Positions 16,839 through 27,420 are shown, numbered from the stretch's first letter. The stretch is 64,000 nucleotides of DNA from Oscillospiraceae bacterium (GCA_021771675.1 JAETOP010000004.1:76928-140927); one strand, 5' to 3'. The notes: generated by a model from the letters alone, not told the origin. Numbers and translations: made by a program.

Positions 16839-17237
16839 ATGCAAATCACCGATCCCGTAGCAGATATGCTGACCCGTATCCGGAATGCGAATTCTGCCAA
16901 GCACGAAACCGTGGATGTCCCCGCCTCCAACCTGAAGAAGGCCATCGCCCAGATTCTGCTGGACGAGGGTTATATCAAGGCCTTCAACATTGTGGACAAC
17001 GGCAACCAGGGCACCATTCACATCACCCTCAAGTACCTGGCCAAGAAGCAGTCCGTTATCTCCGGCCTGCGTCGTGTGTCTAAGCCCGGTCTGAGAATTT
17101 ACGCCGGCGCTGAGGAGCTGCCTAAGGTTCTTAAGGGCCTGGGTATTGCCATCGTCTCCACTTCCAAGGGCGTCATGACCGACAAGAAGGCCCGCGAAAA
17201 CCACATCGGCGGCGAAGTGCTGGCCTTTGTTTGGTAA
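16839..17237 (+). CDS. rpsH: 30S ribosomal protein S8
   Basis: 132 aa. [16 protein letters not shown] at the start and [10 protein letters not shown]...[18 protein letters not shown]...GGEVLAFVW at the end are canonical. In E. coli S8 represses the spc operon. It follows the unusual 233-base gap, with ribosome site AAAGGAGG. Confidence 0.97.
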   Translation: MQITDPVADMLTRIRNANSAKHETVDVPASNLKKAIAQILLDEGYIKAFNIVDNGNQGTIHITLKYLAKKQSVISGLRRVSKPGLRIYAGAEELPKVLKGLGIAIVSTSKGVMTDKKARENHIGGEVLAFVW

Positions 17238-17250
17238 GGAGGATTCGGAA

Positions 17251-17796
17251 ATGTCTAGAATTGGTAAGAAGCCGGTTATCATTCCGGCAAACGTCACGGT
17301 GGATATTGCCGAAGGCAATGCCGTTACCGTGAAGGGCCCCAAGGGCACCCTGAGCTACACCTTCCATCCCGACATGATTCTGAAGGTTGAGGGCAATGTC
17401 CTGACCGTTGACCGCCCCGATGAGGAGCACCTGCACAAGTCTCTCCATGGCCTGACCCGCACCCTGCTGCACAACATGGTAGAGGGCGTTGAGAAGGGCT
17501 ACACCAAGGAGCTGGATGTCAACGGTGTCGGCTACCGTGCCGAGAAGAAGGGCAATCAGCTGGTTATGCGTCTGGGCTACTCCCACGAGGTCTTCGTGGA
17601 CGAGATCCCCGGTATCACCATTGAGGTTCCCAGCCCCAACAAGATCATCATCCACGGCATCGACAAGCAGGTCGTTGGCCAGTTCGCCGCCGAAGTCCGT
17701 GGCAAGCGTCCCCCCGAACCCTACAAGGGCAAGGGCATCAAGTATACCACCGAGGTCATCCGCCGCAAGGTTGGTAAGACCGGTGGCAAGAAGTAA
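17251..17796 (+). CDS. rplF: 50S ribosomal protein L6
   Basis: 181 aa from ATG 17251 (AAGGAGG seven bases before). [12 protein letters not shown], the two alpha/beta repeats, and the C-terminal [11 protein letters not shown] are present. L6 sits near the sarcin-ricin loop. Confidence 0.97.
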   Translation: MSRIGKKPVIIPANVTVDIAEGNAVTVKGPKGTLSYTFHPDMILKVEGNVLTVDRPDEEHLHKSLHGLTRTLLHNMVEGVEKGYTKELDVNGVGYRAEKKGNQLVMRLGYSHEVFVDEIPGITIEVPSPNKIIIHGIDKQVVGQFAAEVRGKRPPEPYKGKGIKYTTEVIRRKVGKTGGKK

Positions 17797-17811
17797 TGGA
17801 GGTGTGCCGAA

Positions 17812-18171
17812 ATGGTTAGCAAGATCAACAAGAAAGCAATGCGCCTGAAGCGGCATGTCCGTGTTCGTGGCAAGGTCTCCGGCACTCCTGAGCGTCCCCG
17901 TCTGAACGTGTTCCGCAGCAATGCGAACATCTACGCCCAGATCATCGATGACGTCAATGGCGTAACTCTGGTTTCCGCCAATACGCTGGAGAAGGAATTT
18001 GAAGGCGCCACCGGCAACTGCGAAGCCGCCAAGAAGGTGGGCTCCGTCCTGGCCGAGCGTGCGAAGGCAAAGGGCATCGAGCAGGTCGTTTTCGACCGTG
18101 GCGGTTATGTGTACCATGGCCGTGTCGCTGCTCTGGCTGATGGCGCCCGCGAAGGCGGACTTCAGTTCTAA
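17812..18171 (+). CDS. rplR: 50S ribosomal protein L18
   Basis: 119 aa. A basic N-terminus ([25 protein letters not shown]) followed by the 5S rRNA-binding fold ending [26 protein letters not shown]. Ribosome site GGAGG. Confidence 0.97.
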   Translation: MVSKINKKAMRLKRHVRVRGKVSGTPERPRLNVFRSNANIYAQIIDDVNGVTLVSANTLEKEFEGATGNCEAAKKVGSVLAERAKAKGIEQVVFDRGGYVYHGRVAALADGAREGGLQF

Positions 18172-18189
18172 GGTAGAGGAGGAAAAGAA

Positions 18190-18696
18190 ATGGCTTACAA
18201 TAAGACTCCTAACAATGAAGCTTCCGAGCTCATTGAGAAGGTCGTTTACCTGAACCGTGTCAGCAAGACCGTTAAGGGCGGCCGTGTCATGAAGTTCTCC
18301 GCTCTGGTGGTTGTGGGTGACGGCAAGGGTACCGTGGGCTATGGCCTGGGCAAGGCCGCCGAGGTTTCCGAGGCCATCCTGAAGGGCATTGCCGACGCCA
18401 AGAAGAACATGGTCAAGGTTTCCCTGGCCGGAAACACCATTCCCCATGATGTCATCGGTATCTTCGGCGCCGGTACGGTTATGCTGAAGCCCGCTCCCGA
18501 AGGCACCGGCGTCATCGCCGGCGGCGCTGTCCGTGCTGTCATGGAAGCGGTGGGCATCAAGAACATCTGCGCCAAGTGCCTGCGCTCCAACAACCCGCAG
18601 AACGTAGTCAAGGCCACTATGTCCGGCCTGACCAGCCTCCGTTCTCCCGAGCAGGTTGCTGCGATCCGGGGCAAGAGCGTGGAAGAAATTGTGTAA
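18190..18696 (+). CDS. rpsE: 30S ribosomal protein S5
   Basis: 168 aa. The dsRBD-like N-domain ([27 protein letters not shown]) and C-domain ([26 protein letters not shown]) are complete. It helps decoding accuracy and forms part of the mRNA entry site. Confidence 0.97.
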   Translation: MAYNKTPNNEASELIEKVVYLNRVSKTVKGGRVMKFSALVVVGDGKGTVGYGLGKAAEVSEAILKGIADAKKNMVKVSLAGNTIPHDVIGIFGAGTVMLKPAPEGTGVIAGGAVRAVMEAVGIKNICAKCLRSNNPQNVVKATMSGLTSLRSPEQVAAIRGKSVEEIV

Positions 18697-18710
18697 GGAG
18701 GGCAATTAAC

Positions 18711-18890
18711 ATGGCAAACTTGAAAATTACGCTTGTTAAGAGCCTGAACGGTCGCCTGGAAAAGCACATCGCTACCGCTGCCTCCCTGGGCCTTCGCAAG
18801 ATCGGCCAGGTCAGCATCCAGCCCGACAACACCCAGACCCGGGGCAAGATCGCCAAGATCGGCTATCTGCTGAAGGTTGAAGAAGTCTAA
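18711..18890 (+). CDS. rpmD: 50S ribosomal protein L30
   Basis: 59 aa, start ATG 18711 after [19 protein letters not shown]...[12 protein letters not shown] is the L30/L7 fold. Non-essential in some bacteria but retained here in the usual spc position. Confidence 0.95.
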   Translation: MANLKITLVKSLNGRLEKHIATAASLGLRKIGQVSIQPDNTQTRGKIAKIGYLLKVEEV

Positions 18891-18907
18891 TAAGGAGGAG
18901 AAGAAGA

Positions 18908-19348
18908 ATGAAGCTCCATGAACTCTCTCCTGTCGCAGGCTCCACTCAGGTGGGCAAGCGCAAGGGCCGTGGTACCGGTTCCGGCAACGGCAAGACCGGC
19001 GGCCGTGGTCACAAGGGCCAGAAGGCCCGTTCCGGCGGCAAGGTCCGTGTTGGCTTTGAAGGCGGCCAGATGCCTCTGGCCCGCCGCATCCCCAAGCGCG
19101 GCTTCAATAACATTTTCGCCAAGCCTCTCACCGCAGTGAATGTAGCTCTGCTGGACTGCTTTGAGGACGGCGCCGTGGTGGATGCCGCCGCAATCATCGA
19201 GGCCGGTATCGTCTCTACCTGCCCCAATGGCTTGAAGGTTCTGGGCACCGGCGAACTGACTAAAAAGCTTACTGTCAAGGCTGCGGCTTTCTCGGAGTCT
19301 GCCAAGGAAAAAATTGAGCAGGCGGGCGGAAAGGCCGAGGTGATCTAA
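18908..19348 (+). CDS. rplO: 50S ribosomal protein L15
   Basis: 146 aa. The glycine/arginine-rich N-terminal extension ([23 protein letters not shown]) and [18 protein letters not shown] are typical. It directly abuts secY: the stop is immediately followed by the GTG start. Confidence 0.97.
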   Translation: MKLHELSPVAGSTQVGKRKGRGTGSGNGKTGGRGHKGQKARSGGKVRVGFEGGQMPLARRIPKRGFNNIFAKPLTAVNVALLDCFEDGAVVDAAAIIEAGIVSTCPNGLKVLGTGELTKKLTVKAAAFSESAKEKIEQAGGKAEVI

Positions 19349-20623
19349 GTGCTTCAGACACTCCGGAACGCTTGGAAAATTCCTGAACTGCGCAAAAAAA
19401 TCATCTTCACGCTGTTCATCCTCCTGATCTACCGGGTGGGCAATGTGATTCCCGTGCCTGGCATCGATGTGGTCACCCTGAAGACCTACTTCGATCAGAC
19501 CCTGTCCAACACCATTCTGGGCCTGTACAACGCCATGTCCGGCAGTGCCTTCTCCCGGGCTACCGTATTTGCCCTGGGCATCCAGCCCTATATCAACGCC
19601 TCCATCATCATCCAGTTGCTGACCATTGCCATCCCGGCTCTGGAAAGGCTTGCCAAGGAGGAAGGCGAAGAGGGCAAGAAGAAGATTTCCATGATTACCC
19701 GCTACACCACCGTGGGCCTGGGACTGCTGATGGGCTGGGCATATTACATGATGCTCAAGAACTACAGCTCCTCCGGCCTGACCATCATTGAAGAGCCCGG
19801 CTTTGCCTCCGCTCTGGTGATTGTCCTGGCCTTTACCGCCGGCTCCGCTCTGGTCATGTGGCTGGGCGAGCAGATCACTGAGTTTGGCATTGGCAACGGC
19901 ATCTCCATGATCCTGTTTGCCAACATCGTTTCGGGTCTTCCCAGCATGGTCTTCAACCTGTTCAAGATGGCTTGGTGGCAGATTATCATCGTTGTGGTGG
20001 GCATGGCCGCTCTGATCGTGTTCATTGTGTTCATTAATGACGCCGAGCGCCGTATCCCCATCCAGTACGCCAAGCGTGTGGTGGGCCGTAAGGTCTACGG
20101 CGGCCAGAACACCAACCTGCCCATCAAGGTGAGCATGTCCGGTGTGATGCCCGTGATCTTCGCCCAGTCCATCTGCTCCCTGCCCGCTACCATCTGCGCC
20201 TTCACCGGCACCAACAGCGGCTGGGCCTACAAAAATCTGTGGAGCAACAACAGCGCATTCTACGCTGTGTGCTACTTCCTGATGATTTTCTTCTTCAGCT
20301 GGTTCTACTCCACCATTCAGTACGATCCCATGGAGATTTCCAACAACCTGATGAAGAACGGCGGCTTCATTCCCGGCTTCCGTCCCGGCAAGCCCACCGC
20401 CCAGTTCATCCAGAAGGTGATCAATAAGATCGTGGTGTTTGGCGCCGTGTATCTGGGCATCGTCGCTATGCTGCCCATCATTGCCGGCGACCTCATGTCC
20501 GGGTTTAACAGCCTGGCCATCGGCGGCACCTCCGTCATCATCGTTGTGGGCGTGGCCCTGGAGACGGTGAAGGCGCTGGAGGCTCAGATGCTGATGCGTC
20601 ACTACAAGGGCTTCCTGGACTAA
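19349..20623 (+). CDS. secY: Protein translocase subunit SecY
   Basis: 424 aa with ten predicted membrane segments. GTG start directly after the rplO stop. Family marks include LFILLIYRVGNVIPVPGID, GIQPYINASIIIQLL, and the cytosolic loops with QYAKRVVGRK and NGGFIPGFRPGKPT. With SecE and SecG (not in this window) it forms the export channel. Confidence 0.96.
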   Translation: MLQTLRNAWKIPELRKKIIFTLFILLIYRVGNVIPVPGIDVVTLKTYFDQTLSNTILGLYNAMSGSAFSRATVFALGIQPYINASIIIQLLTIAIPALERLAKEEGEEGKKKISMITRYTTVGLGLLMGWAYYMMLKNYSSSGLTIIEEPGFASALVIVLAFTAGSALVMWLGEQITEFGIGNGISMILFANIVSGLPSMVFNLFKMAWWQIIIVVVGMAALIVFIVFINDAERRIPIQYAKRVVGRKVYGGQNTNLPIKVSMSGVMPVIFAQSICSLPATICAFTGTNSGWAYKNLWSNNSAFYAVCYFLMIFFFSWFYSTIQYDPMEISNNLMKNGGFIPGFRPGKPTAQFIQKVINKIVVFGAVYLGIVAMLPIIAGDLMSGFNSLAIGGTSVIIVVGVALETVKALEAQMLMRHYKGFLD

Positions 20624-20639
20624 TCGGAGGTATGGCAGG

Positions 20640-21278
20640 ATGAATCTCATTCTACTGGGCGCACCCGGCGCCGGAAAGGGGACCCAAGCTGAGCTGCTTG
20701 TTCACAAGCTCTCTATCCCCGCCATTTCTACCGGGAACATGCTCCGCGAGGCCATTGCAAATGGCACTGAGCTGGGCAGAAAAGCAAAGGAATACATGGA
20801 CGCTGGCAATCTGGTCCCTGACGAGCTGATTCTCGGTATCGTCGCCGACCGGGTGGCCAAGCCCGACTGTGCCAAGGGCTTCATCCTGGACGGCGTGCCC
20901 CGCACGCTGGCCCAGGCCCAGGCCCTGGAGGACAAGGGCGTGAAAATCGACCATGTGGTTTCCATTGAGGTGGAGGACAGTGAAATCGAGGGCCGGATGA
21001 CGGGCCGCAGAGTCTGCGGCAAGTGCGGCGCCAGCTATCACATCACCGCCAATCCTCCCAAAGTCACTGGCATCTGCGACAGCTGCGGCGGCGAGCTGAT
21101 CACCCGCAAGGATGACGCTCCCGAGACCGTCCGCAAGCGCCTGGAGGTCTACCACGCTACCACGGAGGTCCTGAAAGACTTCTACGGCAAGCTGGGCCGC
21201 CTGGTGGAGGTCAACGGAAGCCAGAGCATTGAAAAAGCCAACGAGGACATCCTCGCTGCAATAGGGGCGAAGGCATGA
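20640..21278 (+). CDS. adk: Adenylate kinase
   Basis: 212 aa, ATP + AMP to 2 ADP. The P-loop is GAPGAGKGTQ (residues 7-16), with ISTGNMLREA for AMP and DGVPRTLAQA. The lid carries four cysteines (CGKCG...CDSCG), the zinc-stabilised form of Gram-positive enzymes. The stop overlaps the map start (ATGA). Confidence 0.97.
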   Translation: MNLILLGAPGAGKGTQAELLVHKLSIPAISTGNMLREAIANGTELGRKAKEYMDAGNLVPDELILGIVADRVAKPDCAKGFILDGVPRTLAQAQALEDKGVKIDHVVSIEVEDSEIEGRMTGRRVCGKCGASYHITANPPKVTGICDSCGGELITRKDDAPETVRKRLEVYHATTEVLKDFYGKLGRLVEVNGSQSIEKANEDILAAIGAKA

Positions 21279-22030
21279 TCCCAATCAAAAATGAGCGAGA
21301 GCTTGAGAGTATGCGCCGGGCTTGCAAAATTACCGCGGCAGCCCGTGCCTTGGCAGGGGAAATGGTAAAGCCCGGCGTGACCACCAAGCAAATCGACAAG
21401 GCCGTACACGATTATATCGTCAGCCAGGGGGCGATTCCCTCCTGCTTGGGCTACTACGGCTACCCCGCTACCGCCTGTATCTCGGTGAACAATCGGGTTG
21501 TCCACGGCATTCCTGACGGCTATGCCCTGAAGGAAGGGGACATCGTCACCGTTGATATTGTTGCCGGCTGGGGGGGCTATCATGGAGATTGTTGTGCCAC
21601 CTTTGCCTGCGGCGAGATCAGCGCCGAAGCCCGGAAACTGATCGACGTAACAAAGCAGAGCTTCTTTGAGGGTCTCCGCTTTGCCAAATATGGAAACCGG
21701 GTGTCCGACATCTCCCATGCAGTACAAGCGTATGTGGAGTCTAACGGTTTTTCAGTCGTCCGCGCTTATGTAGGTCACGGCATTGGTGCGGAGATGCATG
21801 AGGAGCCGGAAGTGCCGAACTTCGGCAAACCCGGCCGGGGCCCCAGGCTTCTGCCAGGCATGACCATCTGCATCGAGCCAATGGTGAATCAGGGCGTTAG
21901 CGACGTTCAGGTTCTGGGTGACGGCTGGACTGCGGTGACTGCCGACGGCAAGCTCTCCGCCCACTATGAAAATACTGTACTCATCACCGACGGCGAGCCG
22001 GAAATACTCACCGTCACCGAAGGACTTTGA
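21275..22030 (+). CDS. map: Methionine aminopeptidase, type I
   Basis: 251 aa pita-bread fold. It contains HGIPDG (catalytic His), two metal Asp residues in VTVDIVAGWGGYHGD, GHGIG, and the metal Glu residues in EPMV and YENT. It removes the N-terminal Met from new proteins, co-transcribed here with the ribosome genes as in other Firmicutes. ATG overlaps the adk stop. Confidence 0.96.
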   Translation: MIPIKNERELESMRRACKITAAARALAGEMVKPGVTTKQIDKAVHDYIVSQGAIPSCLGYYGYPATACISVNNRVVHGIPDGYALKEGDIVTVDIVAGWGGYHGDCCATFACGEISAEARKLIDVTKQSFFEGLRFAKYGNRVSDISHAVQAYVESNGFSVVRAYVGHGIGAEMHEEPEVPNFGKPGRGPRLLPGMTICIEPMVNQGVSDVQVLGDGWTAVTADGKLSAHYENTVLITDGEPEILTVTEGL

Positions 22031-22033
22031 TCT

Positions 22034-22336
22034 ATGGACCCAGAGAAACCGGATATACAAATTTCTGATGTGGTGATTTCCGTCCAGGGCCGGGATCAGG
22101 GCCAGCTGTTTTATGTGGTTGGCGTCGAGGGTGATTTCCTCCTGCTGACCAACGGAAAAAACAGAACCCTGGAAAGCCCCAAGCGGAAGAAAGCAAAGCA
22201 CGTAGAGAAAGTACTTCGATCTGAGACCAGAGTTGCCGCAAAGCTTCTTTCCGGCGACAAAGTGCTCAACGGCGAATTACGAAGAGACCTGGCTTTTCTG
22301 AGCCGGGGAATGCATGCAAATGACCTAGGAGGTTAA
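22034..22336 (+). CDS. KOW-domain RNA-binding protein (L14e-like)
   Basis: 100 aa. The N-terminal half ([30 protein letters not shown]) has the KOW/SH3-like pattern, followed by a lysine-rich [10 protein letters not shown] segment. A small KOW gene between map and infA is common in clostridia. Ribosome or RNA binding is inferred; no defined role is known to me. It starts three bases after map and has no strong ribosome site, so it probably depends on coupling. Confidence 0.85.
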   Translation: MDPEKPDIQISDVVISVQGRDQGQLFYVVGVEGDFLLLTNGKNRTLESPKRKKAKHVEKVLRSETRVAAKLLSGDKVLNGELRRDLAFLSRGMHANDLGG

Positions 22337-22340
22337 TGAT

Positions 22341-22562
22341 TTGGCTGCGAAAGACGACGTAATTGAACTTGAGGGCATCGTTACTGATGCACTGCCGAAT
22401 GCAATGTTCAAGGTTGACATCGGCAATGGCCACAGCATTCTGGCACACATTTCCGGCAGGCTCCGAATGAACTTCATTAAGATCTTGCCCGGTGACAAGG
22501 TAACCGTTCAAATGTCTCCGTATGATCTGACCCAGGGCCGGATCACCTGGAGAAGCAAGTAA
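22341..22562 (+). CDS. infA: Translation initiation factor IF-1
   Basis: 73 aa, TTG start at 22341 with AGGAGG eight bases before. The single OB-fold includes [48 protein letters not shown]-1 occupies the 30S A site during initiation. The rare TTG start on such a conserved gene may tune its output. Confidence 0.96.
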   Translation: MAAKDDVIELEGIVTDALPNAMFKVDIGNGHSILAHISGRLRMNFIKILPGDKVTVQMSPYDLTQGRITWRSK

Positions 22563-22600
22563 AACTAGAGAATTGATTTCTCATATGGAGGTTAAACAGT

Positions 22601-22714
22601 ATGAAGGTAAGACCGTCCGTTAAACCCATGTGCGAAAAGTGCAAAATCATCAAGCGCAAGGGTCGCGTAATGGTAATTTGCGAAAACCCCAAGCATAAGC
22701 AGAGACAAGGCTAA
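22601..22714 (+). CDS. rpmJ: 50S ribosomal protein L36
   Basis: 37 aa: [21 protein letters not shown] and so on to KHKQRQG. Zinc ligands CEKC plus the later Cys and His are intact, so this is the zinc-binding form. Ribosome site GGAGG 11 bases upstream. Confidence 0.96.
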   Translation: MKVRPSVKPMCEKCKIIKRKGRVMVICENPKHKQRQG

Positions 22715-22734
22715 TAGGAGGTGCTGAGAAACTT

Positions 22735-23103
22735 ATGGCACGTATTTCTGGTATTGATCTTCCCCGCGACAAGCGGATCGAAGTGGCTCTGACCTATATC
22801 TACGGCATCGGCCCCACCCGGGCGGCAGAAGTCCTGAAGACCACTGGCATCGACCCCGATACCCGGGTCAAGGACCTGACCGACGAGCAGGAGGCCCAGC
22901 TGCGTGAGGCCATCGAGCATCACTATCTCATCGAAGGCGACCTGCGCCGTGAGACTGCGATGAACATCAAGCGGCTGTCTGAGATCGGCTGCTATCGCGG
23001 CCTGCGCCATCGCCGTGGCCTGCCCGTCCACGGCCAGCGGACCAAGACCAACGCCCGTACCCGCAAGGGTCCCAAGAAGACCATCGCTAACAAGAAGAAG
23101 TAA
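22735..23103 (+). CDS. rpsM: 30S ribosomal protein S13
   Basis: 122 aa. [25 protein letters not shown], the helix-two-turn-helix, and the basic tail [19 protein letters not shown] that contacts P-site tRNA are all present. Ribosome site AGGAGGTG. Confidence 0.97.
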   Translation: MARISGIDLPRDKRIEVALTYIYGIGPTRAAEVLKTTGIDPDTRVKDLTDEQEAQLREAIEHHYLIEGDLRRETAMNIKRLSEIGCYRGLRHRRGLPVHGQRTKTNARTRKGPKKTIANKKK

Positions 23104-23118
23104 GGAGGGATATGTACA

Positions 23119-23517
23119 ATGGCTGCTAAAGCTGCTAAGAAAGTTGTCAAGCGCCGTCGTGAGCGCAAAGTGGTTGAGAAAGGTGCGGCACATATCCGCT
23201 CCTCCTTCAACAACACCATGGTGACCATCACCGATCTGGAAGGAAATGCTCTGAGCTGGGCTTCCTCCGGCGGACTGGGCTTCCGTGGCTCCCGGAAATC
23301 CACCCCCTACGCCGCTCAGACCGCTGCCGAGACTGCCGCAAAGGCTGCTATGGAATACGGCCTGAAGACCGTCGAGGTTTATGTGAAGGGCCCCGGCCAG
23401 GGACGTGAGGCCGCCATCCGCGCCTTGCAGACTGCCGGCCTGGAAGTCGTTATGATTAAGGACGTGACCCCCATTGCCCACAATGGCTGCCGTCCCCCCA
23501 AGAGACGTCGTGTCTGA
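23119..23517 (+). CDS. rpsK: 30S ribosomal protein S11
   Basis: 132 aa. [32 protein letters not shown] and the end [17 protein letters not shown] are canonical. It shapes the platform and contacts mRNA in the E site. Ribosome site AAGGAGG. Confidence 0.97.
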   Translation: MAAKAAKKVVKRRRERKVVEKGAAHIRSSFNNTMVTITDLEGNALSWASSGGLGFRGSRKSTPYAAQTAAETAAKAAMEYGLKTVEVYVKGPGQGREAAIRALQTAGLEVVMIKDVTPIAHNGCRPPKRRRV

Positions 23518-23543
23518 TTACGCTATAGGAGGAATTTTGCGTT

Positions 23544-24140
23544 ATGGCTAAGAATATGCAGCCCGTGCTGAAGCGTTGCAGAACGCTGGGCGTTTCTCCT
23601 GCCGCAATGGGTTATTCTAAGACTTCCAATAAGAATCCCGGCGGCCAGAGAAGAGCGAAGAAGTCTGAGTATGCAACTCAGCTGACTGAGAAGCAGAAGG
23701 TCAAGTTTGTCTACGGTATCCAGGAAAAGCAGTTCCGCAACTACTACGACAAGGCCTCCCGCATGGAAGGCAACACCGGTGAGGAGCTGCTGACCTTTGT
23801 GGAGCGCAGACTGGACAATGTGGTGTACCGTCTGGGTTTTGCCAACTCCCGCCGTCAGGCCCGTCAGCTGGTGAACCATGGTCACTTCACCGTTAATGGC
23901 AAGCGTGTTAACATTCCCAGCTACCTGGTGAAGGTCAATGACGTTGTTGCCGTGTGTGAAAAGAGCGTTTCCAACAACTTCTTCAAGAAGCTGAAGGAAG
24001 ACGACACTTTTGTTGCTGCCCCCAAGTGGCTGGATCGTGATAAGAACACCCTCCAGGGCAAGGTTATTGCTATGCCCACCAAGGCTGATATCGACTTCGA
24101 TATTGCTGTGCACCTCATCGTCGAGTTGTACTCCAAGTAA
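23544..24140 (+). CDS. rpsD: 30S ribosomal protein S4
   Basis: 198 aa with a complete S4 RNA-binding motif (LDNVVYRLGFANSRRQARQLVNHGHFTVNGKRVNIPSY). Only one N-terminal cysteine is present, so it is the zinc-free form. S4 nucleates 30S assembly and can regulate the alpha operon. A short hairpin (GTGGGGAGTAC-GCTCCCCAC) lies between it and rpoA. Confidence 0.97.
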   Translation: MAKNMQPVLKRCRTLGVSPAAMGYSKTSNKNPGGQRRAKKSEYATQLTEKQKVKFVYGIQEKQFRNYYDKASRMEGNTGEELLTFVERRLDNVVYRLGFANSRRQARQLVNHGHFTVNGKRVNIPSYLVKVNDVVAVCEKSVSNNFFKKLKEDDTFVAAPKWLDRDKNTLQGKVIAMPTKADIDFDIAVHLIVELYSK

Positions 24141-24217
24141 TGATCTCCCCCCTGTCTGTCCGCAAACATGCTTCGTGGGGAGTACGCTCCCCACTCTATT
24201 AAGGAGGGTTTTGATTC

Positions 24218-25177
24218 ATGGTAGAAATTGAAAAGCCTCGCATCAGCTGCTTTGATTCCACAGAGAACATCTCCTACGGCAAGTACGTCGTGGAGCCTCT
24301 GGAGCGGGGTTACGGCATGACCCTGGGCAACTCCCTGCGCAGAATTCTGCTGTCCAGCCTGCCCGGCTATGCCGCCACCTCTGTGAAGATTCAGGGCGTA
24401 CAGCACGAGTTCTCCACCATCCCCGGTGTCACCGAGGATGTGACAGAAATTGTGCTGAATGTCAAGCGGATCACACCGAAGCTGCACTGCAGCGGTGTCA
24501 AAACGGTTCACATCGATGCTGTTGGCCCCTGCGAGGTCAAGGCCGGTGACATCAAGGCCGATGCCGAGGTTGAAATCCTGAATCCGGAGCTGCATATCTG
24601 CACTCTGGGGGAGGATGCCACTTTCAATATGGAGATCACCCTGTCCCAGGGAAGGGGCTATGTTTCCTCTGACCGAAACAAGACGCCTCAGACTGTGATC
24701 GGCGTGATTCCCATTGACTCTATCTATTCCCCTGTTACCAAGGTGAATTACACGGTGGAGCCCACCCGTGTCGGCGATAAGACCGACTATGATAAGCTGA
24801 CCCTGGAGGTTTGGACGGATTCCACCATCTCCGCCAAGGACGCCGTGTCCCTGGGGGCAAAGATTCTCAGCGATCATCTGACAGTGTTCACCAATCTGTC
24901 CGATGCCGTGGCAACCAGTTCCACTGTGGTGGAGAAGGTGGCCGATCGGCCGGATGCGAAGCTGTCCATGACCATCGATGAGCTGGATTTGTCCGTCCGC
25001 AGCTTCAATTGCCTGAAACGTGCCAATATCAACACCGTGGCCGACCTGATTAACAAGACCGGCGAGGATATGATGCGGGTGCGCAATATGGGCAAAAAGT
25101 CTCTGGACGAAGTTCAGAAGAAGCTGGAAATGATGGGGCTGTCCCTGGCCAGCGAAGAAACTGGCAGCAACAACTAA
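24218..25177 (+). CDS. rpoA: RNA polymerase alpha subunit
   Basis: 319 aa. The N-terminal dimer domain ([31 protein letters not shown]) and the C-terminal domain ([23 protein letters not shown]...[16 protein letters not shown]), which contacts UP elements and activators, are intact. Ribosome site AAGGAGGG. Confidence 0.98.
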   Translation: MVEIEKPRISCFDSTENISYGKYVVEPLERGYGMTLGNSLRRILLSSLPGYAATSVKIQGVQHEFSTIPGVTEDVTEIVLNVKRITPKLHCSGVKTVHIDAVGPCEVKAGDIKADAEVEILNPELHICTLGEDATFNMEITLSQGRGYVSSDRNKTPQTVIGVIPIDSIYSPVTKVNYTVEPTRVGDKTDYDKLTLEVWTDSTISAKDAVSLGAKILSDHLTVFTNLSDAVATSSTVVEKVADRPDAKLSMTIDELDLSVRSFNCLKRANINTVADLINKTGEDMMRVRNMGKKSLDEVQKKLEMMGLSLASEETGSNN

Positions 25178-25202
25178 CCTTTTGTAGAAGGAGGAAACGT
25201 TC

Positions 25203-25544
25203 ATGTTCGGCACTCGTAAGCTGGGTAAGACCAGCGCTCAGAGAAAAGCCCTGCTGCGTCAGCAGGTTACCGACCTGCTGGCCAATGGCAAGATGGAAAC
25301 CACTTTCTATCGTGCCAAGGAAGTGCAGCCCGTTGTGGAGAAGATGATTACCCTTGGCAAGAAGGGCAATCTGGCTGCTTACCGCAGAGCTCTGTCTTTC
25401 ATCACCAAAGAGGATGTGGCCAACAAGCTGTTCAAGGAGATCGCTCCCAAGTACGCTGACCGTAACGGCGGCTACACCAGAGTGACCCGCCTTGGCGAAC
25501 GCCGCGGTGATGCTGCTGAAATGGCAGTCATCGAACTGGTGTAA
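25203..25544 (+). CDS. rplQ: 50S ribosomal protein L17
   Basis: 113 aa. [22 protein letters not shown] at the start and [23 protein letters not shown] at the end. Last gene of the supercluster. The ecfA/ecfT, truA, rplM and rpsI genes that often follow in Firmicutes are absent. Confidence 0.97.
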   Translation: MFGTRKLGKTSAQRKALLRQQVTDLLANGKMETTFYRAKEVQPVVEKMITLGKKGNLAAYRRALSFITKEDVANKLFKEIAPKYADRNGGYTRVTRLGERRGDAAEMAVIELV

Positions 25545-25560
25545 TTGGCATCCTGATTTC

Positions 25561-25592
25561 ATTCCCCCCTGCACCTGCGCAGGGGGGATTCT
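25561..25592 (+). terminator. Terminator of the ribosomal supercluster
   Basis: ATTCCCCCCTGC paired with GCAGGGGGGAT around a six-base loop, 17 bases after rplQ, followed by TCTTGCT. The T-run is weak but the stem is very strong. Confidence 0.6.
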
Positions 25593-25704
25593 TGCTATCC
25601 GTATGGCCCCAAGTAAACTGAAAAGAGTTACCGGGCCAATGGGGGAGGGATCCCAGACTGTCTGAATGGGAATTGTCAGTGAGTACTGCCCGAAAAGCAT
25701 CAAA

Positions 25705-25757
25705 ATTATTAATAATCACTTAAACCACTTGAAAATAACTACCAATGATGGTAACAT
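25705..25757 (+). promoter_or_regulatory. Promoter and candidate operator of the Cys-repeat protein gene
   Basis: TTGAAA (25729-25734), 17-base spacer, TAACAT (25752-25757). The spacer holds a dyad, TACCA-atga-TGGTA. The 24 bases upstream (TTAATAATC..TTAA.CC.C) match the region before the 53.3-kb lipoprotein gene at the same distance. Confidence 0.6.
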
Positions 25758-25852
25758 ATACAAAGGAAAAACCCACCGGCCCGGCTTCTGCCGAGAGATG
25801 AGGGGGATCCATTCTGCCAGATGATTCTGGAAAAATTAAGGAGGAAAATCAT

Positions 25853-27400
25853 ATGAAAGGAAATGTATTGTCACGGGTTGCAATGACCCTTTTCGTGACT
25901 GTGTTTCTGGTGAGCGTCTTGGCTGTGACGGCTTTTGCCGCAGAAGCACCTGCGTGCAAGCATGAAAATGTCGTTAATGTTGCCGCCGTTGAGGCTACCT
26001 GTACCGTGCCGGGGAAGACTGCGGGCAAGCGCTGCGAGGACTGCGGCCAAGTCCTTGAGGGGCTGGAAACGATTCCTGCCAAGGGCCACACCGAAGTCGT
26101 TGATGCCGGTATCATTGCCACTTGCACGGAGTCGGGTAAGACCTTTGGTAAGCACTGCTCCGTTTGCAACGAAGTGTTGGAGGAACAGACGGAGGTTTCC
26201 GCTCTGGGCCACAGCCTAAAGAAGGTCGAAGCTGTTGAGGCCACCTGCGAAGAAGAGGGCAATATCGAGTATTGGCGCTGCAACGCCTGCAAGAAGCTGT
26301 TCGAGGACAAAGAGGGCACCAAGGAACTGAAGGAGGAAGAGGCTGTCATTTCCGCCAAGGGTCATACCGAGGCTGTTGACGAGGCTGTCCCCGCCACCTG
26401 CACCGAGGCAGGCAAGACCGCAGGTAAGCACTGCTCCGTCTGTGACAAGGTTCTGGTTGCCCAGGAGGAGATCCCCGCCAATGGACACACTGAGGTCGTT
26501 GACAAAGCTGTTGCTCCCACCTGCACCGATACCGGCCTGACCGAGGGCAAGCACTGCTCTGTCTGCGGTGAAGTCCTGGTGGAGCAGGAGGTTGTCCCTG
26601 CAAGCCACACGGTGGTCATTGATCCGCCGGTTGCTCCTAGCTGCACCAAGACCGGCCTGACTGAGGGCAGCCATTGCTCTGTCTGCGGACAGATTCTGGT
26701 GGAGCAGAAGGTCGTCCCCGCAAGCCACATTTTTGACGACGGAAAGGTCGTCAGCCCCACTTGCTCCCGTGAGGGATATACCATTTACACCTGCAAGGTA
26801 TGCGGCATCCAGGTGATTACCGATAAGGTAAAGCCCCTCTCTCACTGGTATGCTGAGTGGCAGCCTGCCGGCCGGCACCAGAACAGCGCTCCCTGCAAGC
26901 GCTGGGGCTGCACCTATACCAAGACCACCGCCTGCGTTGACTGGGACTTCAAGCTCATTCCTGCCGATGCGGAGGAGGCGGAGGACTATACCGTCTGTCC
27001 GGTGTGCGGCCAGCTCAGTGATGGCGGCCGCCTGGAGCTGGTGGAGGAGGCAAAGCCCACTCCTGTCACTGCCTGGACTCCCGAGGGAGATTTGGTACTG
27101 CGCTACGGCGAACTGGAGAACGGCGAGAAGATTATCTGCGTGGGCTTTGAGTACGATGCCAGACTGGCGCAGTACTACGGCATCTGCAAGTTCACCGTCC
27201 CCGCCGAGCTGCTGGAGGGCTATCAGCTGATGCTGCTGGATGCTGATGGAAACGAGACGGAGTTAAAGGTAGAAACCACCGGTAACAAGGCCAGCTTCAC
27301 CATTGATTTCCATGACGAAACCGGGAAGGGCTGGATTCCTGTCCAGATGCTGCACCTGGTGCCCATTGAGGAGCCTGCCACCGAAGCTACTGCCGGATAA
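25853..27400 (+). CDS. Secreted protein with seven-fold CxxC repeat
   Basis: 515 aa, start ATG 25853 with AAGGAGG. A signal peptide ends near AFAAEAP. Residues about 35-310 consist of seven imperfect repeats of roughly 35-45 aa of the form [29 protein letters not shown], each ending in an H and holding a Cys plus a CxxC pair. A distinct Cys/Trp-rich segment follows ([24 protein letters not shown]), then a C-terminal domain of about 120 aa (from [14 protein letters not shown]) with beta-strand pattern. Such repeats occur in secreted Firmicute proteins and may bind metal or form disulfides. No enzyme motif and no cell-wall anchor are seen. Its promoter region is shared with the 53.3-kb lipoprotein gene. 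Confidence 0.8.
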   Translation: MKGNVLSRVAMTLFVTVFLVSVLAVTAFAAEAPACKHENVVNVAAVEATCTVPGKTAGKRCEDCGQVLEGLETIPAKGHTEVVDAGIIATCTESGKTFGKHCSVCNEVLEEQTEVSALGHSLKKVEAVEATCEEEGNIEYWRCNACKKLFEDKEGTKELKEEEAVISAKGHTEAVDEAVPATCTEAGKTAGKHCSVCDKVLVAQEEIPANGHTEVVDKAVAPTCTDTGLTEGKHCSVCGEVLVEQEVVPASHTVVIDPPVAPSCTKTGLTEGSHCSVCGQILVEQKVVPASHIFDDGKVVSPTCSREGYTIYTCKVCGIQVITDKVKPLSHWYAEWQPAGRHQNSAPCKRWGCTYTKTTACVDWDFKLIPADAEEAEDYTVCPVCGQLSDGGRLELVEEAKPTPVTAWTPEGDLVLRYGELENGEKIICVGFEYDARLAQYYGICKFTVPAELLEGYQLMLLDADGNETELKVETTGNKASFTIDFHDETGKGWIPVQMLHLVPIEEPATEATAG

Positions 27401-27420
27401 GAGTACACTCCATACATCCC

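Noticed and set aside
22601..22714. Whether rpmJ is a zinc-free paralogue
   Set aside because: CxxC and the later Cys and His are all present.
25758..25852. Possible riboswitch before the Cys-repeat gene (GGCCCGGCTTCTGCCGAGAGATGAGG)
   Set aside because: Looked for the core of TPP, SAM, FMN and cobalamin classes by eye; none fits, and the shorter leader of the 53.3-kb gene lacks this segment.
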